Shown one piece after another: positions 29,943-40,533 of a stretch of 64,000 nucleotides of DNA (positions are counted from its first letter, which is position 1; every line of letters begins with the position of its first letter). The notes under the pieces were generated by a model that was given only the letters and a program-made list of their open reading frames with translations, was not told where the DNA came from and made no database searches. The DNA comes from Cladocopium goreaui (taxonomy: Eukaryota > Sar > Dinophyceae > Suessiales > Symbiodiniaceae): the NCBI GenBank assembly GCA_947184155.2, contig CAMXCT020001124.1, positions 1 through 64,000 on the forward strand, given 5' to 3'. The translations under genes were made by a program, and so were the position numbers.

Positions 29943-29966
29943 TGCTTCCTGAAAAGTTGTACCCGT

Positions 29967-31418
29967 CTACAGCCGCTTCATTTTCAACGCAAAGTTTTCA
30001 CTGAATTTCATGTATCCAACCAAACGTCCAAGCTCGGCCCATGACCTCTTGGTCGGCTCCTTGAGACTAGACGCAAGTGTCTTAGTCGCAAACTGCAGAT
30101 CAAACCTTTCTTGACTCACATACATTGCAATCCCAACGAGAGATCGAAATTCCTCAGCCAGGTGTTGAGGGAGAGGTTCATCCAGCTTTGCATCCATTGA
30201 AGGTGTTCCTGGTGAACATGGTGTTTTGACCAACTTTGGCGGCTTGCCATTGGCCTTGCTGTATCTATCAAACATCGCACAAACATGCTTGACTTCTGGA
30301 TACACTGTTACGCGCGTATATCCAGCTTCCACAACATGGCACCTTTTGAGAAACTCGAAGTGACCTCCATGTTCTCGGCTGACAACTGTAGAGCTCAATC
30401 TGAACTCCTTTTCCAGTTCTGGCAGAAAAGTTGTTCTGATCCAATCTTCATCTCCCATAAACAAAATATCATCAACATGCAAAACCATGGCTGCCAACGT
30501 TTTCACCTTCAGCACGCAAGGTTGCTCTGTGCACACTTCAGCGCCAAACTTGCCTTTCAACGTTTCCACAAAATGGTTGTACCAAAGTTTGGAAGCATCA
30601 CGCTGTCCAGGCAGACAACGCAAAATGATGAAATCACTTTTGCCCAGCTTGACAACACGAGGCATTGGTTGACTCACCTGTAGAAATGCATCTCCAATGT
30701 CCAGTGTTCCAAGCACGCAGTTGTTGTTGAATCCATTGGTCAGCGCTAACGCAGGAAGAAGCTTCACTATTGCAGAGTTGGATGAGGGGCTGTAAACATC
30801 ATCCCTCACATCAAGCCAATTGTATTCTCTTGCAACTAGCCGTGAGCGTCTCAGCCATCCCTGTGTCTCTGAAGTCACATTGCCTTCAGAATCTGTTGTT
30901 TTCCTTGTCTTCTTTCTCCATGAACGCACAAATTTTGCACTGAGTTGCGTCCCAAGCTCTCCACTGAATTTCTCATGGGTGGTTATCACACCCATCTCCA
31001 GAACCCTGTCAACCTCAACCTGGTCTGCATATAGATCAATTCTTTCCATTGTTGCTGCGTCCAACATCGGTTCCAAAGAAGAAAATGGCTGCCACAGATC
31101 ATTTTCACTCATCTCACTCATGCTATTGTCACAGTCCCAATCTGTATGAAAACTGTCATCAACAAGCTCCTTGGGGTACTCGGCTGTAAATTCCTCCAGT
31201 TGCTGAAAGTACTCAACTGCATCAACGTCCACATGCACAAGTGTTTCTGCACCAACACGCATTGCTGATAGCCTTGGCCTCTTTGCATCAGGTTCCAACG
31301 CTTCCACAGCATCAGTTGTTTCTGTAACCTCAAGTTCCATTCCCGGTGTAACTGGACCTGGAACACCTAAACTGGGTACTGGAGGCCCCGCCTGCTCTAT
31401 AGTTGGCGCAGGTGCCAT
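29967..31418 (-). CDS. Copia-2 reverse transcriptase
   Basis: A 483-residue frame with the RVT_2 pattern: RSRLVAREYNWLDV, motif A GTLDIGDAFLQVS, CLPGQRDASKLWY, and the catalytic box VLHVDDILFMG (VDD). It overlaps the end of the integrase ORF by about 20 bp in the -1 frame relative to it. It ends at TAG, after which the same frame resumes as RNase H. The N-terminal 100 residues are an acidic linker. Confidence 0.85.
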   Translation of the reverse strand: MAPAPTIEQAGPPVPSLGVPGPVTPGMELEVTETTDAVEALEPDAKRPRLSAMRVGAETLVHVDVDAVEYFQQLEEFTAEYPKELVDDSFHTDWDCDNSMSEMSENDLWQPFSSLEPMLDAATMERIDLYADQVEVDRVLEMGVITTHEKFSGELGTQLSAKFVRSWRKKTRKTTDSEGNVTSETQGWLRRSRLVAREYNWLDVRDDVYSPSSNSAIVKLLPALALTNGFNNNCVLGTLDIGDAFLQVSQPMPRVVKLGKSDFIILRCLPGQRDASKLWYNHFVETLKGKFGAEVCTEQPCVLKVKTLAAMVLHVDDILFMGDEDWIRTTFLPELEKEFRLSSTVVSREHGGHFEFLKRCHVVEAGYTRVTVYPEVKHVCAMFDRYSKANGKPPKLVKTPCSPGTPSMDAKLDEPLPQHLAEEFRSLVGIAMYVSQERFDLQFATKTLASSLKEPTKRSWAELGRLVGYMKFSENFALKMKRL

Positions 31419-33409
31419 TGCAGCATCACAGCATTGGCTACACCACCTTGTGCATCAACTGGCACTGCAGGCAAAACACTTGCAGGTGTACTCACAACTG
31501 CAGATGGTGGAGGAGGCATGTTACGTCTGCTTGTCTCTGTTATTGGGACTAGATCCTCAATGACAGGGGGCGCAATGACCTCATCGTCTGGTTCATCTCC
31601 TGCTTCATCGTCAATGCCTGGTATCGTAGTTGCAAAAGGCTGTTCACCTCGCACAATTGGAAAAGTTCTGTTTCCAAGATTGCCCTCCAACTGCCAAGGA
31701 AAAGTCAAAACTTGTCTGAACTCATCCATATGTTCACTCCAATCAGGAAAGAGCATCTTGATTGATCTCGACACACGCAAGGTTCCACCTACTGCAACAA
31801 GGTACATGTCATTGGACCACGTTTTTGTAAGGAAAATACCACGCTGCCATCTTGCATCACCCTTTTGCTTCACAGTATCTCCAACAAAAACCATCACTGG
31901 ACAACCGTATGCACAAAGTTTGGATTGATATGCATGTCCAGCAATCACTTCGAAAGGAGTCATCCCTGCTTTCACTGCAAAACGTGTAAGCGTCCAACTG
32001 GCGTGAACAAAGGCCCATGCAAATAAAGGGTGTTGAGGTTGCACATCAAACCCAATCTTCGAGGTCAATGCATGCAAAAACACTGAAGCTTGTCTTCTGA
32101 CTCTATCGATTGCTTTCTCAACTGCAGCATTTCCTCCATGATCACCGACCTTTGCATCTTCAATCACCGTCTTCAGATTGAGTCTCTGACGTGCACGCTG
32201 TACCAAGCGCTGAATTGCCAGTGTTGAATGTTCCTGGTCACACCGTATTGTCACTTCCCCATGTCCAAGGAATGCAATAAAACGTAAAATCTCCTGGCAC
32301 ATATACTTGGTCTGACCCTTGTGATGTACTGGAACGCAATGAACTGCACCGCTATGAGAATCATGCAAAACCAAACATGTAAGCTTGCTCTGTTGTGAAT
32401 CTTCTGCAACTTGTTCACAAGTCTTTCCAGTAAAGCAAAAGTCCCATGAAATGATTGGCAACTCTCTGCGCTGAGCTCTCGAAGGGTCTGACTGATGAGC
32501 GTCTGGCCTTCCTTTTGCCATCACACACGCAGGGCACCATGCAGCATAAGGTAGGTGTGTGAGCATGTGTGCATCAATTTCTGACTGTTCAGTGGGAGGA
32601 ATAGCAACCTGCACTGATTCTGCTTTGCGTTTTGTTTCATCCAGGGCCACAGACGCAAGTTCACGCTCAGCATTGATTGCCTGCTTGTCCAACGTTGCCA
32701 AAATCCTATTCCACAGTTTCTGTTTGCTTCCAGATTGACTCACCTGAAGGTATCCACATGCAGCCTTCAAGACAGAGATTGCAGAATTTCTTTCAACTGT
32801 AACTCCAGCTATCTTCACGCTCTCCATGTTGGGTTGTATTGCAATGGTCTGAGGTATGTGCAGTTGATCTGAACCCTGTTGTGCATCTGTTTCAACTGGC
32901 ACTTCAACAACTTCCATAGGTTCCACGCTCGTAGGTGTACCAGTTGCCCCATGTTGCAATCCACTTGAACCTGAAGAGCCAGAGGCAACATCTGTTGTAT
33001 CTGTGATCACCATGCCAAAGTCTGCAACACTCATGACATCCTTGGAGAGAATTGTCAACAACTTCTGATAGTTACCCTGAATTGCTGCTGCACGGTTCTC
33101 CATGGGAAAAAGACGTTCACAGAGTTCTATGACTTCCCATCCATGTGTGTCATGAAAACCAACTGTTGTTCTGTACGGCCATTCAGTGACAAGGTAATCT
33201 GTAGTTGCATCAACAAAATGTGCACCACCTGAACTACAAATGTGAAGGTTGTCAGTCTCATACCAACCCTTACTGAGGCTTTGCCAGCTTCGAGGAACAT
33301 CCACACCAATCTTTCTGACATGTTGCACAACTCTCACAGTTCCTGAAATGGTCAATGAGTTGTTTCGAAACGCAAGTTCAACACGCGCTCCACTGGGATG
33401 TGCAAGCAT
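31397..33409 (-). CDS. Copia-2 integrase
   Basis: This frame has the zinc module (LPYAAWCPACVMAKGR), integrase Asp in ISWDFCFTG, Asp in TIRCDQEHSTLA and Glu in NAAVEKAIDRVRR. A C-terminal region follows with KGDARWQRGIFL, typical of copia integrase tails. The N-terminal 280 residues hold a beta-rich region continuing from the protease. It follows the Gag-protease ORF in the same frame after one TAG (33431-33433); ATG at 33409 is the first after it. It inserts the cDNA into chromosomal DNA. Confidence 0.85.
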   Translation of the reverse strand: MLAHPSGARVELAFRNNSLTISGTVRVVQHVRKIGVDVPRSWQSLSKGWYETDNLHICSSGGAHFVDATTDYLVTEWPYRTTVGFHDTHGWEVIELCERLFPMENRAAAIQGNYQKLLTILSKDVMSVADFGMVITDTTDVASGSSGSSGLQHGATGTPTSVEPMEVVEVPVETDAQQGSDQLHIPQTIAIQPNMESVKIAGVTVERNSAISVLKAACGYLQVSQSGSKQKLWNRILATLDKQAINAERELASVALDETKRKAESVQVAIPPTEQSEIDAHMLTHLPYAAWCPACVMAKGRPDAHQSDPSRAQRRELPIISWDFCFTGKTCEQVAEDSQQSKLTCLVLHDSHSGAVHCVPVHHKGQTKYMCQEILRFIAFLGHGEVTIRCDQEHSTLAIQRLVQRARQRLNLKTVIEDAKVGDHGGNAAVEKAIDRVRRQASVFLHALTSKIGFDVQPQHPLFAWAFVHASWTLTRFAVKAGMTPFEVIAGHAYQSKLCAYGCPVMVFVGDTVKQKGDARWQRGIFLTKTWSNDMYLVAVGGTLRVSRSIKMLFPDWSEHMDEFRQVLTFPWQLEGNLGNRTFPIVRGEQPFATTIPGIDDEAGDEPDDEVIAPPVIEDLVPITETSRRNMPPPPSAVVSTPASVLPAVPVDAQGGVANAVMLQWHLRQL

Positions 33410-33430
33410 TGGACTTCCATTGCAACTGGT

Positions 33431-35515
33431 CTAGCCTGCCTTCACCAGTTTCACAAATGAGATCAGGGGGCTGTCGATTGTGTCACTGAAAAATGCACGT
33501 TCTTTCACATTCACAACACTGCCATCTGTTGCATGAAAAACAAAGTTCACATCTCTGACGTCGTGAGTGGCTATGCGTTGACCTTGAGCATCACGCAAAT
33601 AGGTGTCTGGCTGTGATTTCACCTGAATGCCAAGACCTGCCATGTGGGATGGAATCAACGTGACATCAGATCCTGAGTCCAAGATGATGTCCATGGTCCT
33701 ACAAGTTGAAATTGCACGCACTCTCAAGTTGCAAACCAAACTGGGATCCTGTTTCAGACGTTTTGCACAAGTCTTCAACTGGAAAACATCACCAAAACGT
33801 TTGAGTTCTCGACCACCTGAATCACTGTCACACATGTCGTACAAGTGCAAGCTGTAATCACTGAAAACACGCTGTCGAAAGTGTTCAAAATCATCATGCT
33901 GAAACAACGGTTGCAAAGTGAAGACATCTGCACTGCTGTCCAAACCATTTGAATCCTTTGTGAACTCATCTGTGCAACAGTTCAACGCTGCTGCAACACC
34001 TCCATTGTTCTCTGAAAACTCTTCCATTCCTCCTTCAAAAACTGTCTCTCCAGAAAACGTCGTTGAAAAATGGTTCACAGTGTTGAATAAAGGGTTTGGG
34101 TTTGTATGACATGTTGAAATCATGTTGACATGTGACGTGGAAAAACTGTTCAAATCATCCATGGTTGACAAATCAAAATCCAGCTGTCGAAAATTGGAAC
34201 TTGACGGCATCGATGTTGCAAAACTCACTCGATTCACATTGCCACTTGTTGTATTGCTCCCTGCATTGGTCTTCTCAGACATCTGTGTGGCTGAGTTCTC
34301 ATCCTGTCCAACAGCACGCACTCTACAGTCTCTTGCAAAGTGACCTGGTTTTCCGCACTTGTGGCACGTGAAATCTTTGCTTTTGCTCCCATCTTTGCCT
34401 TTCCCAGATTTTCCAGATTTGCCACCCTTGCCAGTGTTGTCACCAGCTGCATTCCATGAGCTGCTCTGCCACGAGGTTTGTCTCGAACCCCAAGACTGCT
34501 GATTGTTGTATCCTTTGCCATTGTCTGCACCTCTCTTTCCAGAAGCCTTACCTTTTTGATCACCTTTACCTTTGTCCTTACCTTTAGAGCCACCTTTGCT
34601 CTTGCCCTTCTTACCTTTTCCTTTCTCCACTCTGTCCACATCCATAGGAACTGCCGTGTCCCCTGAAATGCCCATTGAACTGCCCAACGCCATCGACTGC
34701 GTCCATCGTATCGTGGATTGGTCATAGCGTAGAGCTGATTCTCGAAGATCTTCATAGCTTGTACCATCTTTCAGAGTGATCTGTAGATAGGTCTTTAACT
34801 GACCACCCAGCACCTTCATGAGGACTGCAAACCGTATTTCCTCAGGAAGAGGGGATGCAATCTTCTCATACTCCCTGAAAGAATCTTCAAGTTTGAGCAC
34901 CTGGGGAAGCAATGCACTTTTCATGTCAAAGCTCGGCCACTGCATTATCACATGGAGAAGGCCCAAGGAACGATTCCTTGAGGAAGGTTGGCATGTTCGA
35001 AAAAGCTGCCGAACTGCCTCCATACCGTTACCCTGTTCAATCCCTTTCAGAAGCATCAAAGGTCTCTGTTTCAACAGCGAAGCCAAGAGTCCATACAAGA
35101 ACCCACTGCGTCTCGTTTTCTCTGGATCCTGCTCGACCAGAGGCATCTCTTCATCCAAGTGACTGCGAATGTACAGCAAGTCCTGCCCATAGCTGCTGTC
35201 TACTGCTACTATGTACTGCTCAACTTGCCACCACCAGTCTCTAAAGCCTGAAAGCTCTGCTTCACGGTCCTTCGGCTCGAATGTCGAAGGCTTTGGCAAC
35301 ACTTTGTACCATTCCGGCTTGCCGCTGTTTGTCGACTGACTGCCAACTGCATTGGCTGTGAGCGCTGCCACTGCCTGAGTTGCTGCCTGCGCTGCCGTCG
35401 CAGCGGACTCAGCTGCCTGTATCATCCTCATAGCCAGGACTTCACCTGCAGTTGCACCTTGACCTTCTGTACCTGCTCCAACCGGGCTTCCATCAGGGCT
35501 AGGTTGTGCACTCAT
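33431..35515 (-). CDS. Copia-2 Gag and aspartic protease
   Basis: Translation from the ATG at 35515 (MSAQPSPDGSPVG) is chosen over an upstream TTG. The capsid-type region has YLQITLKDGTSYEDLRE. A lysine/glycine-rich stretch follows, then one CCHC zinc knuckle (CHKCGKPGHFARDC). Near the C-terminus is a retropepsin motif, MDIILDSGSDVTLIPS. The ORF ends GCAGGC TAG ACC and the integrase frame continues in phase. It forms the particle and cleaves the polyprotein. Confidence 0.85.
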   Translation of the reverse strand: MSAQPSPDGSPVGAGTEGQGATAGEVLAMRMIQAAESAATAAQAATQAVAALTANAVGSQSTNSGKPEWYKVLPKPSTFEPKDREAELSGFRDWWWQVEQYIVAVDSSYGQDLLYIRSHLDEEMPLVEQDPEKTRRSGFLYGLLASLLKQRPLMLLKGIEQGNGMEAVRQLFRTCQPSSRNRSLGLLHVIMQWPSFDMKSALLPQVLKLEDSFREYEKIASPLPEEIRFAVLMKVLGGQLKTYLQITLKDGTSYEDLRESALRYDQSTIRWTQSMALGSSMGISGDTAVPMDVDRVEKGKGKKGKSKGGSKGKDKGKGDQKGKASGKRGADNGKGYNNQQSWGSRQTSWQSSSWNAAGDNTGKGGKSGKSGKGKDGSKSKDFTCHKCGKPGHFARDCRVRAVGQDENSATQMSEKTNAGSNTTSGNVNRVSFATSMPSSSNFRQLDFDLSTMDDLNSFSTSHVNMISTCHTNPNPLFNTVNHFSTTFSGETVFEGGMEEFSENNGGVAAALNCCTDEFTKDSNGLDSSADVFTLQPLFQHDDFEHFRQRVFSDYSLHLYDMCDSDSGGRELKRFGDVFQLKTCAKRLKQDPSLVCNLRVRAISTCRTMDIILDSGSDVTLIPSHMAGLGIQVKSQPDTYLRDAQGQRIATHDVRDVNFVFHATDGSVVNVKERAFFSDTIDSPLISFVKLVKAG

Positions 35516-35647
35516 TCCAGCGATCCTTGAGACTTGCCCTAGATCCTTCCAGAAATTGCTATGGCGCAAACGGCGACGAAAGAAACTACCAGGGTCAAAA
35601 CAAGACCTCTATGAGCCCTCACCGGAGCAGCTGTTCTGCCACCGGAT

Positions 35648-35665
35648 CACTGGGCTCCGCTACCA
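35648..35665 (-). promoter_or_regulatory. Copia-2 primer binding site, initiator tRNA-Met type
   Basis: Immediately inside the 5' LTR the element strand reads TGGTAGCGGAGCCCAGTG. The first 11 nt differ at one position from the complement of the usual eukaryotic initiator tRNA-Met 3' end. TGGTA-type sites are the common copia primer site. The tRNA match is from memory of the family, not a search. Confidence 0.7.
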
Positions 35666-35844
35666 TAAAAACTCTGTTTTGAACCCACAAAGCCTCGCAC
35701 GCAACGTCGTTTTACATGCTCATGCATCTTGCATGACATGCCATTTGAGTTTCACTGGTTTCAGTGTTTGGAGTAGTTTTCAACTAGCAAACTGCTATAC
35801 ACAGGTGTATATACTGGCTAAAGTGGTACGGAAACATTTCTATA
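35666..35844 (-). repeat. Copia-2 5' LTR
   Basis: 179 bp, the pair of 27899-28077, with no differences that I noticed by eye. Contains TATATACACCTGTGTATAGC-type sequence, a possible TATA-like element on the element strand. Confidence 0.9.
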
Positions 35845-37780
35845 TCAGCAGCTCCATGCAAAGGGCCGCCGCAACATCTAAGGTGTGGAGCTTTGCTGCA
35901 CTGTCCACCTGCACTGTAGCATTGACACCAGAAGCGCTGAAGTCATCGATAAGGCGCACCTTCACCTTTTCGCCAGAGGTTTGTAGTATGCCAAATCTTC
36001 TACTTACCACCGCATCCTCCGGGAGCTCGGCAGGGTCATAGGGGCCATCCAGCCAACCGCAGCTGAGCTCCTCCAAGGTCTTTGCATAAACTTCTGCATC
36101 GATGGTAGCATCACCTGAGGATCTAACTGAGGCTAACAAGCCCTTTCTAGCAGTTTTTGCTGTGGACGCCAGTTCAGCTTCCGTAATTTTTGCCGGTTTA
36201 AAGCATGGGTCAAAGGATGGCACATGGGGTGCCGTCCCCGCAAGCTGGATTCCTTCGGTCACTTCGTCATAAACTTTGAAATCTGGGTATTCATAAAATT
36301 CCATCATTTCCTTCCAGAGCAACAAGCGTTTTGGTGCAAGGATGGATTTCAATGGAGCTGGGAGACATGCATGCAGCTCCGACTCATCGGTTCTCAAAGC
36401 CCTAGCACGTTCCAACCAGTATTTCAAGGAATCCAACCTATGCTTTGCTATGTCCTTCAAGGAATGACTAGTCACAAAGTTAACCGCTTCATGAAGCACG
36501 CTCGGCAACCGTGATTCTTTGTTTACGGGATGTCCAGCGGCCACAGCAGCTTCCACAAACTGATCACAAGTTCTGAAAACGCCAAAAGTCAATCTCTTCA
36601 TGCCAGGCTGTAAATCCTTACCCCCATTTAACCGTAGAGGTGGTTTTTTAAGAAGACATGCACCCGCAGGGATGCCATTCCATTCTTTCTGAAGTTTTTC
36701 ACCAGGCAAAATGGGTGGAGGTAGTGACTGGCAAATATCAAAATCAGCAAGATATGCAAATTCAGAAACAATCGGGGGGATTTTACTTGACTTGGGCTGA
36801 ACACCTGTGATGGCACGGAGATATTGGTACGAGACATCATCAGGTGGTTGGAGTTCGGTGGACGGCGGTGTCCAACCTAACTTCACAACATGTTGGGTCA
36901 AGTGAAAGGCGATGTGGAAAGCCAGCTTCATTGGGTAAGCCGTTTCTTCCGCCGTTGAAAAGGTCTGAGAATTTACTAGTCCCCATGGTTTATGCTTATG
37001 GTTATTGCTCACCCCTGGGCAGGTGAGGTTTAGATTTTTCAGGGTGGACGTATTATGGGCTAATGCCGTCCATTTTGGTCGCTCGGACCCATAAGCACAT
37101 GCCTGGTGAATTGTAAATGTTAACAAGCCAGCAAGGGGCTGGAAGAACGAAGTTCGCCAATAAATTGAGGACCGGGGGTTTTCAATACAAACAGTCAAGT
37201 CGGCATTCAAACAGTAGAGACAAATGTCAGTGATGAATTTGTACAAAGCATTGGCTGCAGCTACACGGAGGAGGCTGGTTCCGCTCAAGGATGGGAGCCC
37301 ATCTGGAAATTCATCGGACCTAAGGGGCTTTGGTCCTGGAATTGTTTTTCCGCTTTTAAGCCTCACCGGAATGCCTCTCGCTCTGCTACAGGTTCCGCAT
37401 GGAGGTGCAACGAAAATGCCTATGCAGCTTGGCGATCTGATCCACTTCCAGCAAAGGGCTTGGCCTTCCTCAGAGGTCAAATCAGCCACCAGGAGTCGGC
37501 CCGCATTCTTTTGACGTTTGTGATCTACCCCAAATGAGGATTTAAGCCCGAGGTGTTGTAAACATGAGGTCACCCTTGCGGACCCTGCACAAATTTCCAG
37601 GAAAAATGGATCGGTCTTTTGTTTGCAAGGCAAAACTGCAGGGCAAGGAGAATTGCATGAATTAGAAATGGAACTCACTTCGGAGGTCAAAGCCTTTTCG
37701 GCAGGAGAATTTGAAACAACTGTTCGTGACCTTTTTATGGAATGCTCAGGCTCAGGCAATGGGCTGTCAATATCAGACAT
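35845..37780 (-). pseudogene. Methyltransferase and RT N-terminal half, family 2 copy 1
   Basis: About 645 residues identical or nearly so to the first part of the 47155-50328 ORF. It includes LEICAGSARV, APPCGTCSRAR, CIENPRSS and the pre-RT linker through KVRLIDDFSASG. It is cut by copia-2 at ALCMELL. ATG at 37780 follows the UGA of the Gag-like ORF (37829-37831) in frame. Confidence 0.85.
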
Positions 37781-37828
37781 GTTGCGCTTAGGAGCCCTTG
37801 CTTCACATACTGTCTGGTCGCTTGTTTT

Positions 37829-39070
37829 TCAAGCCTTCTTATGGTCAACCATGCAATGTCCACCATAGCAAATTGCACACACATGCAGGCCTTTACGACA
37901 ACGTCCATCTGAGACAGCTTCTTTACATTTCTTCAGCGAGAAGTCGAAGCAAATTGGCTCACCCGTTGGGGTGCTTGCTGTGCCTCCAGCCTCACGGATC
38001 TCACGCGGGATTCTTTGGTCGAAACGGGCTTTGCCCTTTCCCCGGCCCTTCGATGGGTATGGACGGAAACGGTTGTTTCCCTTTCTGTTTCCCTTTCCTT
38101 GAGGGTTTGCAGCCGGCTTTGGGGCGGCAACAGCTGTTGTTGAGGTAGGTGAGATCTGCTTTGTTGGTGCTTTGGAGACCATGGGCAACAATGTGAAACT
38201 CACTTCGTAAGTCTTCAACGACTCTTCAAGCTTTGAGTCCAATGCCAGAACACCAGCGGCATCTGGTCGGGGCTTGGTATTGATTTCGATGAGATGACTC
38301 CAAGCTGCACGATCAGCGGCAAGCAACTGGGATACGCTGCAGCGATTGTATCCTGCTGGTGGCTCTCTATTCAAATTGCTGAACAGCAATTGCACGTACC
38401 GGTCATGCCGGGAAAATGACATGATGCCTGCAAAATCAAACGCCAAACCACGCCTTTTCAAAGCTTCCAATGCCTGATAGGAACTTTGGACTGGAGCTTC
38501 ATGATCATGGTCACGGTCACGTACAATGATTTTGGAAGCTTCGACCTCAAGCAATTTGGTTTGCAGCTTGTTTGACACAGAGAGCTCCGTCAATCGGCTG
38601 AAACATTTCTCCAAAGGCACATACTTGAGGATGTTCTGGTCGTACATCTGGGACGCAAGATCCAACAATGAGTGGCAGGGCTCGGAATGCCCTTCGATCA
38701 AAACACCTGTGAGTCGGTTCCTAAGATTTTCCAACCTGGCTTCACGCTCAGCTTGGGGCACGCGGCGAGCTGTAACAGGGTCTGGATTTGTCACCTGTTC
38801 TTTGAGGAGTGCAAGGAGCTGCGTTTGGCTCTCAAATAGGAGTCGCTTCAATGCTGCAACGCCACCAACTGTGGCACCTGGGTCTAACTGTCTTACCCAG
38901 CCAGCAAATTCATCATTTGAGATGGGTTGGCCAGGTTGTCCATGAGCATAAGCCAGTGTGGAGATTGTAGTGATGCCAGAATTCTTCAGGGCAAGTTTCA
39001 ACGCACTCGGCACTTTTACCTGGTCTAACCTCAAATCAAATTGGGCTTCTGAATCGACAATGGAAGTCAT
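37829..39070 (-). CDS. Gag-like zinc-binding protein, family 2 copy 1
   Basis: 413 residues from ATG at 39070. The conserved core AFDFAGIMSFSRHDRYVQLL is shared with family 1. A basic, glycine/lysine-rich region (about 315-360) precedes a Cys/His cluster, CFDFSLKKC to CAICYGGHCMVDH. Nearly identical to 50377-51618. Function as a nucleic-acid-binding structural protein is inferred from position and composition. Confidence 0.7.
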   Translation of the reverse strand: MTSIVDSEAQFDLRLDQVKVPSALKLALKNSGITTISTLAYAHGQPGQPISNDEFAGWVRQLDPGATVGGVAALKRLLFESQTQLLALLKEQVTNPDPVTARRVPQAEREARLENLRNRLTGVLIEGHSEPCHSLLDLASQMYDQNILKYVPLEKCFSRLTELSVSNKLQTKLLEVEASKIIVRDRDHDHEAPVQSSYQALEALKRRGLAFDFAGIMSFSRHDRYVQLLFSNLNREPPAGYNRCSVSQLLAADRAAWSHLIEINTKPRPDAAGVLALDSKLEESLKTYEVSFTLLPMVSKAPTKQISPTSTTAVAAPKPAANPQGKGNRKGNNRFRPYPSKGRGKGKARFDQRIPREIREAGGTASTPTGEPICFDFSLKKCKEAVSDGRCRKGLHVCAICYGGHCMVDHKKA

Positions 39071-39459
39071 GGCAGGCTGTGGAGCGGAGATCCTAAGGAA
39101 CTACAGGAGGGATACCTATCATTCGCAAGTAAGAAATTTGATCAATTTTTTGTTGCTAACAGTATTTAGAAAGGGCATGCAAAAAATATTCGTGCAACTC
39201 AACATCAGGCAATGGCATCAAGAAAAACATAGACTGTCCAGTCATGCAAGTTGAATTCTTGAACCAGAACACAGGACAGCGGTTTGCTTCCATTGTGATT
39301 TCACGCAACCAAATCATGCCACTGCGACATCCGCTTCATGACATGTGAATGTTCAAACATCCAAGGCTGCGACACATTTTTCCCTTTACACAGGTGGTTA
39401 CATCACCAGTGCTCTCTCAGGTTTTGAGTGAGCCCCATCCAGCTACATTGCCGGAAGCT

Positions 39460-39648
39460 TCAACGTCTGTTGCAGGATTTGCAAAGCACATTCCATGCTG
39501 TGGCTTCAGAGCATGCAACATAGGCCGACGTCAGCCTTTTGCCACAGACTAGGTATTTCATGCCATTGTGAGTATCACCGTCAAACCTGTGGACCAGGGT
39601 GGACTTGCAGTGGACAAACCACGCCTGTTCTTCTGGGATCTTGGCCCA
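39460..39648 (-). pseudogene. Tyrosine recombinase C-terminal remnant, family 2 copy 1
   Basis: The minus strand encodes only the last residues of the recombinase, including WFVHCKSTLVHRFDGD and the Cys cluster ending LCKSCNRR. Compare 52008-52193 in copy 2. At about 39646 it joins RT-region sequence equivalent to 27011 or 47511. No catalytic residues remain. 39071-39459 is the spacer between Gag-like and recombinase ORFs and shows no gene. Confidence 0.8.
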
Positions 39649-40533
39649 GGGTATCCAAGCAGCGACAGATCAGACTTCCCCAGCCTGTATGACAGAGCAT
39701 CAATTTGGCGACCCCAGGGATCGACTAGGACACCTCCAATACCACAAGGCCAGGACTCACTCTCTGGACTGAAGGCAGCGTCTGTGAAAACAAACATCGG
39801 CATGTCCCAAGAAGCTGTGACCTCGCGAGGACGTGATGTTAGCAAGCTGTCTTTGAACAACCTTAGGAAGTGCGCCAGCCCGTCGTCCACATCTGAATTT
39901 TTGGAAGCATAGGCATGCGCTGTCACCGCATTCAGGCAGAGCTTGGAAGAGCGACCCCACAACTGTGAGTGCGCAAATTGCATCCGACCCCTTAGTGAGA
40001 GCGCCTCAGCAGCAGACAGCTTTCCATTCTCCAAGATTTTGTCAATGGTGCTCAGCAGTTCAGTTATCCGCTTCTCGGTGTTTGCAAATTTGACACGACC
40101 ATCTCTCCATTGGGTGAGGTCAATTTCAACACTAAGCGCTTTAAAGACTGTTGAGAATGGCAGATCCTTCTCACCGTCAGAAACGCCCCACCCAAGCAGC
40201 TTGAAGAACTGAGCAACCACCAAGGAAATAGAATCACATTCGGGTTCTCTAGCAAGGGTTATGAAGTCGTCGAAGAAATTTGACCAAGTCAGCTTTAACA
40301 TTTTGCACCCCAACCACCACAGGGAGTGTGCGGTTCTCAGGAAAGCATAAACTGACCTAGATGCTCCGAAGGGCAACGCACGCATTGCAAAAACCTTTGG
40401 TGATCTACTAGCCGGGTCAAAAACTGCAATATATGACACCCACCGTGAAGTCGGCGCAATGCCCAATTGCCTGTAGGCGGCTGACAAATCAACCGTTTTC
40501 CCCAGCCACTGCTGGGATGGAGAGTTCTTCAGC
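39646..40533 (-). pseudogene. Extra copy of family 2 RT segment
   Basis: Repeats 27011-27898: RT from motif A through part of RNase H (FVFTDAAF onward to GYPG). It ends at the same copia-2 insertion point. It is fused at 39646 to recombinase-tail sequence. Sharing the insertion site shows it was duplicated after copia-2 inserted. Confidence 0.85.

Larger units (their letters stand above)
27899..35844 (-). mobile_element. Ty1/copia-type retrotransposon copia-2, LTR to LTR
   Basis: A 7,946-bp element is flanked by 179-bp LTRs (27899-28077 and 35666-35844) and a 5-bp target-site duplication TCAGC (27894-27898 and 35845-35849). It lies within the family 2 polyprotein ORF, and the uninterrupted site is seen at 48396-48400. 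Domain order on the minus strand is Gag with zinc knuckle, protease, integrase, RT, RNase H and a C-terminal extension with one membrane segment. Gag-protease and integrase share a frame with a UAG between them, as do RT and RNase H. Confidence 0.92.
24855..39648 (-). mobile_element. DIRS-like family 2 element, copy 1, split by copia-2 and truncated
   Basis: Repeat and ORF content matches the full-length copy at 45355-54785: P2, the 260-residue ORF, Q2, P1, RT/RNase H, methyltransferase, Gag-like ORF and the start of the recombinase tail. Copia-2 (27899-35844) is inserted in the RT region. The element stops at about 39648 in the C-terminal recombinase sequence, where it joins a second RT-region segment; Q1 and most of the recombinase are missing. 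Confidence 0.8.
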
